Below are positions 37,975 through 47,603 of a DNA stretch of 64,000 nt, piece after piece. The position numbers and the translations under genes were made by a program. The notes beneath the pieces are model-generated. The model made no database searches. It saw only the letters and a program-made list of their open reading frames with translations, and was not told where the DNA came from. The stretch covers positions 62,001 through 126,000 of the forward strand of contig JACPNZ010000039.1 of the NCBI GenBank assembly GCA_016185245.1, written 5' to 3'. This stretch comes from Hyphomicrobiales bacterium (GTDB taxonomy: Bacteria; Pseudomonadota; Alphaproteobacteria; Rhizobiales; Aestuariivirgaceae). How positions within the stretch are numbered: the first letter of the stretch is position 1; every line of letters starts with the position of its first letter.

Positions 37975-40401
37975 TCAGTGGGGCCGCACGGCGTCGCTGG
38001 CCTTGTCGGCGGCGGCGCGGGCGACGGCGGCTGCCTCCTCGGCCTCGACGTCCCAGGTGATCGGTTCCGGCATGCGGGTCAACGCCAGCTTCAGCACATC
38101 GTCCATGCGGGCGACCGGCACGATCTCCATTCCCGACTTCACGTTGTCGGGGATCTCGGCCAGATCCTTGGCGTTCTCCTCGGGGATTATCACCATCTTG
38201 ATGCCGGCGCGCAGGGCCGCCAGGAGCTTCTCCTTGAGGCCGCCGATCGGCAGCACTCGGCCCCTCAGCGTGATCTCGCCGGTCATGGCGACATCGCGCC
38301 TGACCGGGATGCCGGTCATCACCGAAACGATGGCCGTCACCATGGCGATGCCCGCCGACGGGCCGTCCTTGGGAGTGGCGCCCTCGGGGACGTGCACATG
38401 GATGTCGCGCTGGTCGAAGACCGGCGGCTTGACGCCGATCGAGGTGGCTCTGGAGCGCACATAGGAGGACGCCGCCGAAATCGATTCCTTCATCACGTCG
38501 CGCAAATTGCCGGTCACCGTCATCTTGCCCTTGCCGGGCATCATCAGGGCTTCGATCGTCAGGATTTCGCCGCCGACTTCGGTCCAGGCGAGACCGGTCA
38601 CCACGCCCACCTGGTCCTCGCGCTCGGCCTCGCCATAGCGGAACTTCTGCACGCCGAGATATTCGTTGACCACCTCCGGCGTCACCCGCACTTTCTTCTT
38701 CTTCGACACCATGAGATCCTTCACCGCCTTGCGGGCCAGCGTATTGATCTCGCGCTCGAGCGAGCGGACGCCCGCCTCGCGGGTGTAGCGGCGCAGCACC
38801 TCGTAGATCGCCTCGTCGGTGATCTCGAACTCCTTTTTCTGCAACCCATGATGCTCCATCGACTTGGGCAGCAGATGGCGCTTGGCGATCTCGAGCTTCT
38901 CCTCGTCGGTGTAGCCGGCGATGCGGATGATTTCCATGCGGTCGAGCAAGGCCGGCGGAATGTTGAGGGTGTTCGAGGTCGTCACGAACATCACGCTCGA
39001 CAGATCGTATTCGACTTCCAGGTAGTGATCCATGAAGGTGGCGTTCTGCTCGGGGTCGAGAACCTCAAGCAAGGCCGCCGACGGATCGCCGCGGAAATCC
39101 ATGCCCATCTTGTCGATCTCGTCCAACAGAAACAGCGGATTGCTCTTCTTGGCCTTCTTCATCGACTGGATGATCTTGCCCGGCATGGAACCGATATAGG
39201 TGCGCCGATGGCCGCGGATTTCGGCCTCGTCGCGTACCCCTCCCAATGACATGCGGATGAACTCGCGCCCCGTCGCCCGGGCGATCGATTTGCCGAGCGA
39301 GGTCTTGCCAACGCCCGGCGGACCGACGAGGCAGAGGATGGGGCCCCGGAGCTTGTTGGTGCGGCTCTGCACCGCGAGATACTCGACGATGCGCTCCTTC
39401 ACCTTCTCCAGGCCGAAGTGATCGGCTTCGAGCACGCCTTCGGCGAAGGCCAGGTCCTTCTTGACCTTGCTCTTCTGATTCCACGGGATGCCGAGCAGCC
39501 AGTCGAGATAGTTGCGCACCACGGTGGCTTCCGCCGACATGGGGCTCATCTGGCGCAGCTTCTTGATCTCGGCCTCGGCCCGCTCGCGGGCTTCCTTGGA
39601 GAGCTTGGTGTTCTTGACGCGGGCTTCGATCTCGCCGATCTCGTCGCGCTCCTCGCCGTCGCCCAGCTCCTTCTGGATGGCCTTCATCTGCTCGTTCAGA
39701 TAATATTCGCGCTGGGTTTTCTCCATCTGGCGCTTGACGCGCGAGCGGATGCGCTTCTCGACCTGCAAGACCGAGATCTCGCCTTCCATGAGAGCGAAGA
39801 CCTTTTCCAGGCGCTCCTGCACCGAGGCCATCTCGAGCAGCTCCTGCTTCTCGGGGATCTTGATCGCCAGGTGCGCGGCGATGGTGTCGGCGAGCTTGGC
39901 GAAGTCGGCGATCTGGCCGATCGTCGCCAGCACCTCCTGCGGCACCTTCTTGTTGAGCTTCACATAGCTTTCGAACTGGGTGACGGCGGTGCGGGCCAGG
40001 GCCTCGGCCTCGGCCGGGTTGGCGACGGTGCTCGGCATCACCTCGACCTCGGCCTCGAAGAAATCGGTGCGCGGCGTGAAGCGGTGCAGCCGGGCGCGCT
40101 CGACGCCCTCGACCAGCACCTTGACGGTGCCGTCGGGCAGCTTGAGGAGCTGCAGCACCTGGGCCAGCGTTCCCGCTTCATAGATGGCATCGGCCGCCGG
40201 CTCGTCGTCGGCCGGGTTCTTCTGGGCGACCAGCAGGATGCGCTTGTCCTCGCGCATCACCTCTTCCAGCGCCTTGATCGACTTCTCGCGGCCGACGAAC
40301 AGCGGCACGATCATGTGCGGGAAGACCACGATGTCGCGGAGCGGCAGAACCGGAATCGTCTCGTTGGTGCCTTCGGCTTGGGTCCTGGCGGGTTTGGTCA
40401 T
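37975..40401 (-). CDS. lon: ATP-dependent protease Lon (LonA)
   Basis: The 808-residue protease degrades misfolded and regulatory proteins. It has an N-terminal substrate-binding domain, the AAA+ module with Walker A GPPGVGKT (360-367) and Walker B LFLLDEID (423-430), and the serine-lysine protease domain with [11 protein letters not shown] (Ser682) and [11 protein letters not shown] (Lys725). The ATG at 40401 has AAAGGA upstream. I could not find a convincing heat-shock promoter in the gap to clpX. Confidence 0.96.
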   Translation of the reverse strand: MTKPARTQAEGTNETIPVLPLRDIVVFPHMIVPLFVGREKSIKALEEVMREDKRILLVAQKNPADDEPAADAIYEAGTLAQVLQLLKLPDGTVKVLVEGVERARLHRFTPRTDFFEAEVEVMPSTVANPAEAEALARTAVTQFESYVKLNKKVPQEVLATIGQIADFAKLADTIAAHLAIKIPEKQELLEMASVQERLEKVFALMEGEISVLQVEKRIRSRVKRQMEKTQREYYLNEQMKAIQKELGDGEERDEIGEIEARVKNTKLSKEARERAEAEIKKLRQMSPMSAEATVVRNYLDWLLGIPWNQKSKVKKDLAFAEGVLEADHFGLEKVKERIVEYLAVQSRTNKLRGPILCLVGPPGVGKTSLGKSIARATGREFIRMSLGGVRDEAEIRGHRRTYIGSMPGKIIQSMKKAKKSNPLFLLDEIDKMGMDFRGDPSAALLEVLDPEQNATFMDHYLEVEYDLSSVMFVTTSNTLNIPPALLDRMEIIRIAGYTDEEKLEIAKRHLLPKSMEHHGLQKKEFEITDEAIYEVLRRYTREAGVRSLEREINTLARKAVKDLMVSKKKKVRVTPEVVNEYLGVQKFRYGEAEREDQVGVVTGLAWTEVGGEILTIEALMMPGKGKMTVTGNLRDVMKESISAASSYVRSRATSIGVKPPVFDQRDIHVHVPEGATPKDGPSAGIAMVTAIVSVMTGIPVRRDVAMTGEITLRGRVLPIGGLKEKLLAALRAGIKMVIIPEENAKDLAEIPDNVKSGMEIVPVARMDDVLKLALTRMPEPITWDVEAEEAAAVARAAADKASDAVRPH

Positions 40402-40576
40402 TCTCTGTCCTTTCGCGAGCGGGCCGCACGCAGAATTGCGCATGATTGCCGCAATCCCGTGGCGCCCTGAACTGGCCTCGAGACTTTGTCCGGGTGAATC
40501 AAGGTTGCATCCAACTCTAACACAGTCTCCGACTCGCAGTGGAAAATGGAGGTGGCGTTAACGAATTTCAATAGCT

Positions 40577-40599
40577 GCAAGGGCCCTCATCCCCCTTGC
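40577..40599 (-). terminator. Weak hairpin after clpX
   Basis: On the minus strand GCAAGGG (40599-40593) pairs with CCCTTGC (40583-40577) around a 9-base loop, 13 bp past the clpX stop. No T-run is present. The rest of the 210-bp gap before lon shows no gene. Confidence 0.35.
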
Positions 40600-40611
40600 C
40601 GAATATCGCAT

Positions 40612-41892
40612 TCACGCCGAGGCGGGGGCGAGCTTGACGCCGAGGTGCTTGTCGCGGTCGGCGTAGATCAGGAGCGGCTTGGCATCGCCCTCGACCACGT
40701 CCTTGGAGATCACCACCTCCTCGACCCCGTTCATGGCGGGAAGATCGAACATGGTCTCGAGCAGAATCGATTCCATGATCGAGCGAAGCCCACGGGCCCC
40801 GGTCTTGCGATCGATCGCTCGCCTGGAAATCGCATGCAGCGACTCTTCCGGGAAGGTGAGTCTCACACCCTCCATCTCGAACAGGCGCTGGTACTGCTTG
40901 ACCAGCGCATTCTTGGGCTCGGTCAGAATCTGCATCAGCGCCGGCTCGTCGAGGTCCTCGAGGGTGGCGATGACCGGCAGGCGGCCGACGAATTCCGGAA
41001 TGAGGCCGAAGCGCAACAGGTCCTCGGGCTCGAGCTCGCGCAGCACCGCTCCGGTGCGGCGGTCGTCGACCGACTTCACCTCGGCGCCGAAGCCGATGCC
41101 GGAGCCCTTGCCGCGCTGGCTGATGATGCGCTCGAGACCGGCGAAGGCGCCGCCGCAAATGAACAGGATGTTGGTGGTGTCGACCTGCAGGAATTCCTGC
41201 TGCGGATGCTTGCGGCCGCCCTGGGGCGGCACCGAGGCCACCGTACCTTCCATGATCTTGAGCAGGGCCTGCTGCACGCCCTCGCCCGAAACATCGCGGG
41301 TGATCGAGGGATTGTCCGACTTGCGGCTGATCTTGTCGACCTCGTCGATGTAGACGATGCCGCGCTGGGCCCGCTCGACATTGTAGTCGGCCGACTGCAA
41401 GAGCTTGAGGATGATGTTCTCGACATCCTCGCCGACATAGCCCGCCTCGGTCAGCGTCGTGGCGTCCGCCATGGTGAACGGCACATCGAGGATGCGGGCC
41501 AGCGTCTGGGCGAGCAGCGTCTTGCCCGAGCCCGTCGGACCGACCAGCAGGATGTTGGACTTGGCGAGCTCCACATCGGCGTTCTTGGCGGCGTGGTTCA
41601 GCCGCTTGTAATGATTATGGACGGCGACCGAGAGCACCTTCTTGGCGTGCTCCTGGCCGATCACATAATCGTCGAGAACCTTGCGGATTTCGTGCGGCGT
41701 GGGAACCCCGTCCTTGGAGGTCCGAAGCGAGGTCTTGTTCTCCTCGCGGATGATGTCCATGCACAGTTCGACGCATTCGTCACAGATGAAGACGGTCGGA
41801 CCCGCGATCAGCTTGCGGACTTCGTGCTGGCTCTTGCCGCAGAACGAACAGTACAAGGTGTTCTTGTTGTCGCTCCCGCTTGACTTACTCAT
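40612..41892 (-). CDS. clpX: ATP-dependent Clp protease ATP-binding subunit ClpX
   Basis: The 426-residue unfoldase recognises substrates and threads them into ClpP. Its zinc-binding domain has C15, C18, C37 and C40 ([20 protein letters not shown]); Walker A is GPTGSGKT (118-125), followed by [13 protein letters not shown]. The ClpP-docking IGF loop is seen as GIGFGAEV. The ATG at 41892 has AAGGAG at good distance. It lies 198 bp after clpP on the same strand. Confidence 0.96.
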   Translation of the reverse strand: MSKSSGSDNKNTLYCSFCGKSQHEVRKLIAGPTVFICDECVELCMDIIREENKTSLRTSKDGVPTPHEIRKVLDDYVIGQEHAKKVLSVAVHNHYKRLNHAAKNADVELAKSNILLVGPTGSGKTLLAQTLARILDVPFTMADATTLTEAGYVGEDVENIILKLLQSADYNVERAQRGIVYIDEVDKISRKSDNPSITRDVSGEGVQQALLKIMEGTVASVPPQGGRKHPQQEFLQVDTTNILFICGGAFAGLERIISQRGKGSGIGFGAEVKSVDDRRTGAVLRELEPEDLLRFGLIPEFVGRLPVIATLEDLDEPALMQILTEPKNALVKQYQRLFEMEGVRLTFPEESLHAISRRAIDRKTGARGLRSIMESILLETMFDLPAMNGVEEVVISKDVVEGDAKPLLIYADRDKHLGVKLAPASA

Positions 41893-41981
41893 AATCTCTC
41901 CTTGGACTGGCCCCGGCAGCATAGCCTTTCGGAGCTTAACGGGACTTCACCACGGTGGCCGTGTTTCCATCCTTATTCGGG

Positions 41982-42020
41982 GCCGGCCCGTCACTTCGAC
42001 TCAGTTCAGCATGGGCCGGC
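41982..42020 (-). other. Inverted repeat between clpP and clpX
   Basis: GCCGGCCC (41982-41989) and GGGCCGGC (42013-42020) form an 8-bp stem around a 23-base loop, about 70 bp past the clpP stop. It may be a terminator or transcript-processing hairpin, and it resembles scattered intergenic palindromes of GC-rich alphaproteobacteria. No T-run follows. Confidence 0.4.
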
Positions 42021-42090
42021 ATGGTTAATCAAGAATTGATTGGTTCTATCATCGGTTGCAACTCGCGGTAGAACACGTTCTTGTCATTGA

Positions 42091-42723
42091 CTATTTTCCC
42101 TCGGTCGGGGGTGGCCGCTTGTCCAGCACCTTGTCGATGATGCCAAACTCCTTGGCCGCCTCGGCGGTGAGGAAATTGTCGCGCTCCAGGGCCTCCTCGA
42201 TCGCCTTGATATCCTTGCCGGTATGCTGGACGTAGATCTCGTTGAGGCGGCGCTTGAGGCTTTCGACCTCCTTGGCGTGGATCATGATGTCGGTCACCTG
42301 GCCCTGGTAGCCGCCGGAGGGTTGGTGCACCATGATTCGGGCATTGGGAAGGGCAAAGCGCATGTCCTTGTTGCCGGCCGCCAGCAGAAGCGAGCCCATC
42401 GAGGCGGCCTGGCCCATTACCGTGGTCGATACTGCCGGGCGGACAAACTGCATGGTGTCGTAGATCGACAGGCCGGCCGTCACCACGCCGCCCGGCGAGT
42501 TGATATACATGGAGATTTCCTTCTTCGGGTTGTCGGCCTCGAGGAACAGGAGTTGCATGCACACCGAGGCCGCCGCCTGGTCGTCGATGGCGCCGGTAAT
42601 GAAGATGATGCGCTCGCGCAACAGCCGTGAGGGAAGGTCATAGACGCGCTCGCCGCGCGCCTCCTGCTGGATGACGGAGGGCCAGAAAGAGGACTTGGTG
42701 AGAAAATCGATGGGATCGCGCAT
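42091..42723 (-). CDS. clpP: ATP-dependent Clp protease proteolytic subunit
   Basis: The 210-residue serine protease has a full catalytic triad by alignment: Ser108 (GQAASMGS), His133 (MVHQPSGG) and Asp182 (LERDNFLTA). It forms a double heptamer with ClpX or ClpA. The start at 42723 gives [20 protein letters not shown], somewhat longer than the mature form, consistent with a short propeptide. Upstream lies the non-coding region with the candidate RNA and then tig. Confidence 0.96.
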   Translation of the reverse strand: MRDPIDFLTKSSFWPSVIQQEARGERVYDLPSRLLRERIIFITGAIDDQAAASVCMQLLFLEADNPKKEISMYINSPGGVVTAGLSIYDTMQFVRPAVSTTVMGQAASMGSLLLAAGNKDMRFALPNARIMVHQPSGGYQGQVTDIMIHAKEVESLKRRLNEIYVQHTGKDIKAIEEALERDNFLTAEAAKEFGIIDKVLDKRPPPTEGK

Positions 42724-42849
42724 GGCTCTGGGGTTTCCGGTGAATCAGTTTGACGGCACTGTTTCCTTAGATAGGTGAGCCACCCGCCCCAGGGAAGAGG
42801 CTTCCGCAGGAGGGTTAAGGGGTGCGGTGTCCGAAAAGGGTCCTTCCCT

Positions 42850-42870
42850 ACTCGCTACTCACTATTCGCT
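42850..42870. repeat. Third heptamer array (ACTCGCT, ACTCACT, ATTCGCT)
   Basis: Three 7-bp units match the repeats flanking the four-helix-bundle gene at 21 kb, in the orientation of the right copy. The array lies 20 bp before a strong rightward promoter. No four-helix-bundle gene is nearby. Confidence 0.8.
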
Positions 42871-42889
42871 GCGCGCCCTCGTTTTTCTC

Positions 42890-42917
42890 TTGACACTGTT
42901 TTCCTATGGTATATAGT
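42890..42917 (+). promoter_or_regulatory. Strong sigma-70 promoter for an RNA between clpP and tig
   Basis: A perfect -35 box TTGACA (42890-42895) is separated by 16 bp from TATAGT (42912-42917), a near-consensus -10 box. It points right, into sequence with no coding gene, antisense to the clpP/tig direction. It is one of the best promoter matches in the window. Confidence 0.75.
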
Positions 42918-42921
42918 CCCA

Positions 42922-43130
42922 CCGTCGCCTTCCCATGGAGGGGCGGTTCGCGAGCCGTCAAAGACCGGGGAAGAAGATGCGGGGCCTGAAGTGGAGAGCG
43001 ACGGACGCTTTCCTAACCAGGGACCGCTCACACTCCCCGGATTGCCCGTTGGGCAATCCCTCCTTCGGTGGATAAAGGAGGCCGAACCATGGTTTCGAGT
43101 GGAAAGCCTCTGGAAGTCGGGTGTGGGCAA
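42922..43130 (+). ncRNA. Candidate structured non-coding RNA of about 210 nt
   Basis: The transcript expected from the promoter at 42890 has no plausible reading frame but many paired segments. CCCAC near the 5' end can pair with GTGGG near 43125; CTTCC and GGAGG pair with CCTCT and GGAAG near 43108-43118. Local hairpins include CGGTT/AGCCG, ATTGCCC/GGGCAAT and CCTCCTT/AAGGAGG. A long irregular closing stem with internal hairpins recalls 6S RNA, but the match is not strong enough to name it. No intrinsic terminator is obvious, so the 3' end is approximate. The rest of the 410-bp gap between clpP and tig contains the heptamer array. Confidence 0.5.
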
Positions 43131-43133
43131 TGG

Positions 43134-44399
43134 TCAAAATCCGCGGCGCAGGCGGGGTGACAGTTCGATGAGGGCCGACGGATTCTTGCGGTAATGCTCG
43201 AACACCTGCTTTTCCTGGCCGGGGAATTGGCGCACCCGGTTCATCAGGGCCTGCTGCAGTTCCTGCTCGTTGACGGCAACGCCTTCCTTCTCGCCGAGGG
43301 TGCCGAGCACCAGACCAAGGCGCACCCGGCGCTCGGCGATGGCGCGGTACTCCTTGCGGGCCTCGTCTTCGGTCGTGCCCTCGTCGGCGAAGCTCTTGGC
43401 CGACTTCGCCATCTCCTGGCTGAGCGCATTCCAGATGCTGCCGAACTCGGCCTCGACCAGGCGCTCGGGCAACTCGAAGGAGTACAGCTTGTCGAGGGCA
43501 TCGAGCACGTCGCGCTTGAGCTTCATCGCCGTCATCTGGGCGAATTCCGTGGCGGTGCGGGTCTTCACCATGTCGGTGAGCTTGGCCAGATCCTCGAAGC
43601 CGATCTTCTTGGCGAAATCGTCGTCGATCGGCGTTTCCTTGGGGGCTTCGAGAGCCGTCACCTTGACGGCGAATTCGGCCGGCTTGCCGGCGAGTTCCTT
43701 GACCCCATAGGTCTCGGGGAAGGTCACCTTGACGGTCGGCGCATCGCCCGCCTTGGCGCCGATCAGTTGCTCCTCGAAGCCCGGAATGAACTGGCCGGCG
43801 CCGATCTCGATCGGCACGTCCTCGGCGGTGCCGCCGTCGAAGGCCTTGCCCTCGATCGTCCCGGCGAAATCGATGGTGAGGCGATCGCCCTTATCAGCGA
43901 CAGCCCCCTCGGGCTTTGCCTCGAAGCTGCGGGCCTGGGCGGTCAGGCGCTTCATCGTCTCGCCGATATGGGCCTCGGTCACCTCGACCACATGGCGGGT
44001 CAAGTCGAGGCCCGAATGGTCTTGCACGGTGAAATCGGGGATCACCTCGAAGGCCAGCGAGAAGGCCAGATCGCCCTTGCCGTCCATGATGGCGTTGACT
44101 TCCGCCTCGCTCTCCGGGAGCTTTACTTCCGGCTGGTAGGCGGGCTTCAGGTTACGCTCGGCCATGATCGCCTTCGACTGGTTGTCGATCGCTTTCTGCA
44201 CCACCTCGGCCATGGCCGACTTGCCATAGACGCGCTTCAAGTGCGGCACCGGCACCTTGCCAGGGCGGAAGCCCTTGATGGTGGCGCGGCCTGCGAGTTC
44301 CACCAGGCGGGCATTGAGCTCATGGTCGAGCTCGGCGGCGTTGACCACGACCTTGAATTCGCGCTTCAGGCCGGAGCTCAGTGTTTCGGTAACTTGCAT
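43134..44399 (-). CDS. tig: Trigger factor, C-terminally truncated
   Basis: The 421-residue ribosome-associated chaperone has the ribosome-binding motif IKGFRPGKVPVPHLKRVYG, a PPIase domain (DKGDRLTIDFAGTIEGKAFD, then FIPGFEEQLIGAKAGD) and the C-terminal chaperone domain. The protein stops shortly after RQFPGQEKQVFEHYRKNP, where homologues go on for some 30 to 70 residues with a sequence like LRAPIFEEKVV. Here the end is SALIELSPRLRRGF. The stop lies beside the candidate RNA, so the 3' end of tig seems to have been replaced. The order tig-clpP-clpX-lon is conserved. Confidence 0.92.
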   Translation of the reverse strand: MQVTETLSSGLKREFKVVVNAAELDHELNARLVELAGRATIKGFRPGKVPVPHLKRVYGKSAMAEVVQKAIDNQSKAIMAERNLKPAYQPEVKLPESEAEVNAIMDGKGDLAFSLAFEVIPDFTVQDHSGLDLTRHVVEVTEAHIGETMKRLTAQARSFEAKPEGAVADKGDRLTIDFAGTIEGKAFDGGTAEDVPIEIGAGQFIPGFEEQLIGAKAGDAPTVKVTFPETYGVKELAGKPAEFAVKVTALEAPKETPIDDDFAKKIGFEDLAKLTDMVKTRTATEFAQMTAMKLKRDVLDALDKLYSFELPERLVEAEFGSIWNALSQEMAKSAKSFADEGTTEDEARKEYRAIAERRVRLGLVLGTLGEKEGVAVNEQELQQALMNRVRQFPGQEKQVFEHYRKNPSALIELSPRLRRGF

Positions 44400-44451
44400 C
44401 GTCTCTCGCTCTGTCTTGACAACCGGTTGGCCGAAGCTTCGCGGGCGCGCC

Positions 44452-44536
44452 TGGTGCGGGCGGAGGGACTTGAACCCCCACGGGTTTCCCCACAGGAACC
44501 TAAATCCTGCGTGTCTGCCAATTTCACCACGCCCGC
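44452..44536 (-). tRNA. tRNA-Leu (anticodon TAG), CCA encoded
   Basis: The reverse strand starts GCGGGCGTGGTGAAATTGG and has a long variable arm as expected for Leu. The anticodon loop is TTTAGGT (TAG), the T-loop GTTCAAGTC, and CCA is encoded (44454-44452). It lies 52 bp upstream of tig on the same strand. Confidence 0.94.
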
Positions 44537-44621
44537 GCGCTGCCGGCGCCCTGGCCTTGTAATGGGCGGGCTCTATAGCAGAGGGGTCCGCCGGATGCCA
44601 ATGAAGAAAAATGCCGGCGGA

Positions 44622-45500
44622 TCAGACAGCCCGCATCTGCGCCCAGGTGGTGAGGGCCACGCCGGCGGCGACGATCGCCGCACCCACCCAGACGGCAAGC
44701 GGATAGGTTTCGCCGAGCACGGTGACGCCAATGCCGACGCCGACGACCGCTCCTACGTAGCCGATCTGGCTGAGGTAGGTGGGCCCACCCAGTTGCTGCA
44801 AACGAAACAGCATCAGGAACATGATGGTGGAAACCACGAGTTGGATGGCGACGAGGCCGGGGATTGCGGCAAGCGGGGTGACATCGAGCGAGCCGGTCAG
44901 CAGCCACAACCCCACCAGCAGCGGCGGCACGGCGGCGAGATTGGTCAGCGCGGCAAGCCGGATGGGTGTGGCGCCTGCTGGCCAGCCGAGGCTCCGGTAG
45001 ACATTGCCCATGGCGAGAAACACCGGGATCAGAGCCGACAGCATCAGCCAGAAGGAGCCGGTTGCATCGAAATCGGCATTGCGGGCGATGATGATGACCA
45101 GCGCGCCCGCCAGCCCCACGGCGATCCCGGCGAGACCCAGTGGGCGCGGCGGCCTCACCCGCAGGATCAGCGACAGAAGTGCCGTGGTTACCGGCGACAG
45201 GGCGAACATGATCGAGGCGAGCCCCGAGCCGATTTTCGGGATCGCGGAAAAAGTGAGGAAGTGCGGCACCACATTGGAGAGGAAGCCCGAAACGAAAGCA
45301 TAACGGGTGACAGGGCCACTTTTCTCGAACAGCGCGCCGGAAATCGCCGTGACAACGCCCATGGAAATCCCTGCTCCGGCGCAGATCAATGCCGCCCACA
45401 AGACCGGACTGACACCCGCCGCGATGGCCAGCTTGCCGATCGGGAAATTGAGCCCGAAACTGGCGCCGGTGCCGAGCAGCAGGAGGAAGGCCCGATTCAT
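44622..45500 (-). CDS. EamA/DMT-superfamily transporter
   Basis: The 292-residue protein has about ten hydrophobic helices in two EamA repeats, with FALSPVTTALLSLILRVRPP in the first and YVGAVVGVGIGVTVLGETYP in the second. Such proteins export amino acids or other metabolites; the substrate cannot be told. Its ATG overlaps the stop of the NAD(P)HX repair gene as ATGA, so the two are coupled. Confidence 0.85.
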   Translation of the reverse strand: MNRAFLLLLGTGASFGLNFPIGKLAIAAGVSPVLWAALICAGAGISMGVVTAISGALFEKSGPVTRYAFVSGFLSNVVPHFLTFSAIPKIGSGLASIMFALSPVTTALLSLILRVRPPRPLGLAGIAVGLAGALVIIIARNADFDATGSFWLMLSALIPVFLAMGNVYRSLGWPAGATPIRLAALTNLAAVPPLLVGLWLLTGSLDVTPLAAIPGLVAIQLVVSTIMFLMLFRLQQLGGPTYLSQIGYVGAVVGVGIGVTVLGETYPLAVWVGAAIVAAGVALTTWAQMRAV

Positions 45501-46918
45501 CGGCCGATGCGGTCCACGAGTGTTTCGGCCGTAAGTCCCGCCGGCCCATGCCGCTTGGCCGTCTCGCCATGGAGCCAGACGGCGGCGCAGGCTGCCGCAT
45601 ATCCCTCCATCCCCTGCGCCAGGAGGCCGGTAACGATACCCGCCAGTACGTCGCCCGATCCGGCGGTGGCAAGTGTGGGCGGCGCATTGCTATTGATCGC
45701 GGCGCGGCCGGAGGGCTCGGCGATCACCGTGTCGGGGCCTTTGAGGACAACCACCGCGCTCGCGCGCGCGGCGGCTTTGCGGGCGCGTTCATGTTTTGAT
45801 TCCGAGTCCACAGGTAAATCGCTGAAAAGACGTGCGAACTCGCCCTCGTGCGGAGTCATGACCGCGGCCCGTTCCGGCTTCGCCGCGATGGCCTTGAACA
45901 GGACATCGGGTGTCGCGGCAAAGCTCGTCAGCGCGTCGGCGTCGAGCACCGTTGCAGCACCGCTTGCCAACGCTTCCAGCACCTTGTCGCGTGTCGCCTC
46001 GCCAACGCCCACGGCAGGCCCGATGCAGACCGCATTCTTGCGCCAGTCGGCCAATATCTCCGCGAGCGGCAGGTCGGACAGCATGACGGCGCTGACATGG
46101 GCGGCGTGCACGGCGAGCGCTTCGCGCGTCCCCGAAAGAGTCACCAACCCCGCCCCGATTTTCAGGGCGGCTTGCGCTGCGAGCCTTGCCGCCCCGGTGT
46201 TGAGCGGCCCGCCGGAAACGATCACGGCATGGCCCCGGCCATATTTGTGGCCGCCGGGCGAAGGCCTCGGCAGGCACGGCCTGGCATTCTCCCAAAGCCT
46301 TGGCCCGATCTTCTCCAGTACTTTCGCCGGGATGCCGATGTCGGCAACTACCGTCTCGCCGCACAATTGGCGGCCCGGCATCAGCACATGGCCCGGCTTC
46401 TTGCGAAAGAAGGTGACGGTCACATCGGCCCTGACGCTGGCGCCGCGCGGGCGTCCTGTGACGCCATCGAGCCCCGATGGCACGTCAACCGCCACCACCG
46501 GCACCCTGGCGCCGTCGATCGCCACTGCCAGCTCGGTCGGAAAATCGCGTGATAGTCCGGCACCGAACAGGGCATCGACGACGAGCCCCGCGCCGCGCGG
46601 ATCGATAGCCGCCTCGACCGCGCCCTGCCAGCCATTGGCCATCAGGGCCGCATCGCCCTTGAGTGCGGCACGCTGGCCCAGCAGGGCCACCCGCACCGGC
46701 CAGCCCCACTGCTTCAGATATCGCGCCGCGACAAAGCCGTCGCCGCCGTTGTTGCCGGGCCCGCACAGGACCAGCGTGGGCCTTGCCCCGAAGCGCCGGA
46801 CGATTTCCTCGGCCACGGCCCGGCCGGCATTGTCCATCAGCGCAAACGAGGCAACCCCGCCGGCCACAGTCAGTTCGTCGGCGCGGGACATTTCGGCGGG
46901 GGTCAGAAGCTCGTGCAT
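45497..46918 (-). CDS. nnr: Bifunctional NAD(P)HX epimerase / ADP-dependent NAD(P)HX dehydratase
   Basis: The 473-residue enzyme repairs hydrated NADH and NADPH. The N-terminal epimerase (YjeF_N) has LVLCGPGNNGGDGFVAARYL and VVDALFGAGLSRDF; the C-terminal ribokinase-like dehydratase has GGHKYGRGHAVIVSGGPLNT, VMTPHEGEFARLF and the nucleotide-site sequence ATAGSGDVLAGIVTGLLAQG. Both halves appear intact. It is coupled by ATGA to the EamA transporter. Confidence 0.93.
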   Translation of the reverse strand: MHELLTPAEMSRADELTVAGGVASFALMDNAGRAVAEEIVRRFGARPTLVLCGPGNNGGDGFVAARYLKQWGWPVRVALLGQRAALKGDAALMANGWQGAVEAAIDPRGAGLVVDALFGAGLSRDFPTELAVAIDGARVPVVAVDVPSGLDGVTGRPRGASVRADVTVTFFRKKPGHVLMPGRQLCGETVVADIGIPAKVLEKIGPRLWENARPCLPRPSPGGHKYGRGHAVIVSGGPLNTGAARLAAQAALKIGAGLVTLSGTREALAVHAAHVSAVMLSDLPLAEILADWRKNAVCIGPAVGVGEATRDKVLEALASGAATVLDADALTSFAATPDVLFKAIAAKPERAAVMTPHEGEFARLFSDLPVDSESKHERARKAAARASAVVVLKGPDTVIAEPSGRAAINSNAPPTLATAGSGDVLAGIVTGLLAQGMEGYAAACAAVWLHGETAKRHGPAGLTAETLVDRIGR

Positions 46919-47012
46919 CGCCGCCCATGATAGGGGTTGGCGTTTTTTTCGCCACTATGGCATTCGAACCTCAGGCCCGCAGCCATATCAGTGCGAAAAC
47001 GGAGGATGGACC

Positions 47013-47537
47013 ATGAACACAGCCCCGCCCGACGCCGTCAAGCTCCTCGCCCAACGCCTGCTCGACACCGGCTACGACGATATGCCGCCGCGCGAGCGCC
47101 AGGTGATCGAGCGCGTTGCCCGCAAGCTGGCGGTGTCGCGCAACATCAATATCGAGCACGAGCAGAGCCTGAGTTTTGGCGACCGCATTGCCGACCGGGT
47201 GGCGGGTTTCGGCGGGTCCTGGACCTTCATCATAATGTTTGGCACCGCCATTGCCCTGTGGATCGCCCTCAATTCGGTCGTTCTGGTGACAGCCAACGAG
47301 GTCTTCGATCCCTATCCCTACATCCTGCTCAACCTGTTCCTGTCGATGGTCGCCGCCGTGCAGGCGCCGGTCATCATGATGTCGCAGAACCGCCTGGCAG
47401 CCAAGGACCGGCTGCAGGCCGCCCACGACTACGAGGTGAACCTCAAGGCCGAGATCGAGATCATGGCGCTGCACGAAAAGCTCGACGAGATGCGCAGCAA
47501 GGATCTGGCGGAACTGATCCGGCGCCTGAAACCGTGA
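47013..47537 (+). CDS. DUF1003 membrane protein
   Basis: The 174-residue protein has the DUF1003 pattern: FGDRIADRVAGFGGSWTFII, then LWIALNSVVL and DPYPYILLNLFLSMVAAVQA, APVIMMSQNRLAAKDR and a charged C-terminal helix. It has two membrane helices. Its function is unknown. A GGAGGA ribosome-binding site precedes the ATG at 47013. A much longer open frame that includes it is antisense shadow. Confidence 0.88.
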   Translation: MNTAPPDAVKLLAQRLLDTGYDDMPPRERQVIERVARKLAVSRNINIEHEQSLSFGDRIADRVAGFGGSWTFIIMFGTAIALWIALNSVVLVTANEVFDPYPYILLNLFLSMVAAVQAPVIMMSQNRLAAKDRLQAAHDYEVNLKAEIEIMALHEKLDEMRSKDLAELIRRLKP

Positions 47538-47603
47538 AGTGGAACGCGTCAGGCGCCGGCAAGTGGCCTTGCCTGCAACCAGCTTGCTGTGACAAGCAAA
47601 GCC

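Noticed and set aside
42922-43130. Firm naming of the candidate RNA as 6S RNA
   Set aside because: Overall shape is similar, but I could not verify conserved bases of the 6S central bubble, and the neighbours differ from the usual zapA region.
43194-47537. A 1447-codon open frame on the plus strand across tig, EamA and nnr
   Set aside because: Its first 3.8 kb is antisense to well-supported genes and has repetitive, biased composition; only the last 174 codons (DUF1003) are real.
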